Shown here: positions 6,511-8,190 of the stretch, in pieces
Layout: each line of letters begins with the position of its first letter
Position numbering within the stretch: position 1 is the first letter of the stretch
DNA from: DATLZB01 sp035574175
GTDB taxonomy: Bacteria > Pseudomonadota > Alphaproteobacteria > Rhizobiales > Hyphomicrobiaceae
Direction of reading: 5' to 3'
Assembly: GCA_035574175.1 (NCBI GenBank)
Contig: DATLZB010000133.1
Location: forward strand, 1-8,190
DNA: 8,190 bases
Program-made: the position numbers and the translations under genes
The notes under the pieces: model-generated
What the model saw: only the letters and a program-made list of their open reading frames with translations
Told to the model about the DNA's origin: nothing
Database searches by the model: none

Positions 6511-6665
6511 CTTGGCTCCCAATTCACGAGGTTTGTGCTAGCCTTACGCTGACGCTTGCGAGCGACATAAACCGTGCCCGAAACGCGTAGGCAAGCGGGA
6601 AATCTCCAACTCGCTTTGTCGCCAGGGGCCTTGGGGCCCGGTGCTCCTCGAAAGGTATCTCGACG
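6511..6665. promoter_or_regulatory. Divergent control region between cytochrome c and glcD
   Basis: These 155 bp must hold the start signals for both the cytochrome c gene (minus) and glcD (plus). I find no strong -35/-10 pair on either strand. Two small symmetric elements are visible. CGCT-TGCG-AGCG (6553-6564) could be part of an operator. GGGCC-TTGG-GGCCC (6626-6639) would form a five-base-pair hairpin in the glcD leader, ending 11 nt before its AAAGG ribosome binding site (6651-6655). Neither matches an operator I can name, and short GC-rich palindromes are common in such DNA. Confidence 0.4.
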
Positions 6666-8111
<1,446 letters not shown>

Positions 8112-8124
8112 GGATCGGCCCCAC

Positions 8125-8190
8125 GTGAGCGACGTCTTGAGACCCGCCGTCGACTGGGAGCTGGCCAGCGTCATCTCGGATGCGGTCCAA
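8125..8190 (+). CDS. glcE: Start of probable glycolate oxidase FAD-binding subunit GlcE (partial, cut by right edge)
   Basis: A frame opens with GTG at 8125 and remains open for 22 codons to the window end. The translation, with Leu-Arg-Pro at residues 5-7 and then an amphipathic stretch (WELASVISDAVQ), fits the usual GlcE start, in which an LRP element precedes the first helix of the FAD-binding domain. AAGGA (8110-8114), overlapping the glcD stop codon, lies 10 nt upstream, and the gap to glcD is 13 nt, as expected in a glcDEF operon. Too little is present to confirm the domain, and glcF would lie outside the window. Confidence 0.68.
   Translation, partial: MSDVLRPAVDWELASVISDAVQ

Overview
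The window is high-GC DNA with tightly packed genes on both strands and no mobile-element, RNA-gene or CRISPR signal that I can see. The gene set suggests an alphaproteobacterium, probably of the Hyphomicrobiales (Rhizobiales): a plant-type glutamate-cysteine ligase, an OpgC-family membrane acyltransferase, a mitochondrial-like soluble cytochrome c2 and a GlcD/GlcE glycolate oxidase pair. This placement is inferred from gene families, not from a marker gene.

Layout. Positions 1-143 (minus) hold the start of an exported protein that runs off the left edge and overlaps the end of an opgC-like gene (101-1189, minus, GTG start). A 181-bp divergent region with a candidate opgC promoter separates opgC from gshA (1371-2753, plus). 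Next comes a small secreted cysteine-rich protein (2889-3110, plus). Its stop codon directly abuts that of lutC, the last gene of a minus-strand lutA-lutB-lutC operon (6019 down to 3111). A cytochrome c gene (6121-6510, minus) lies 101 nt upstream of lutA. It is divergent from glcD (6666-8111, plus), which is followed after 13 nt by the start of a probable glcE (8125 to the right edge).

How the genes fit together. The right two thirds is a respiratory 2-hydroxyacid oxidation block. LutABC is an iron-sulfur lactate oxidation system, GlcD/GlcE are the flavin and FAD-binding subunits of a glycolate (or D-2-hydroxyacid) oxidase, and the periplasmic cytochrome c between them is a plausible link to the respiratory chain. 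The left third is unrelated housekeeping: envelope glucan modification and glutathione synthesis.

The most unusual item is the 73-residue exported protein. Its six cysteines are spaced 4-7-10-7-4, an exact mirror pattern that predicts an antiparallel helical hairpin stitched by three disulfides. The long open frames opposite lutAB, gshA and glcD are treated as high-GC shadows.
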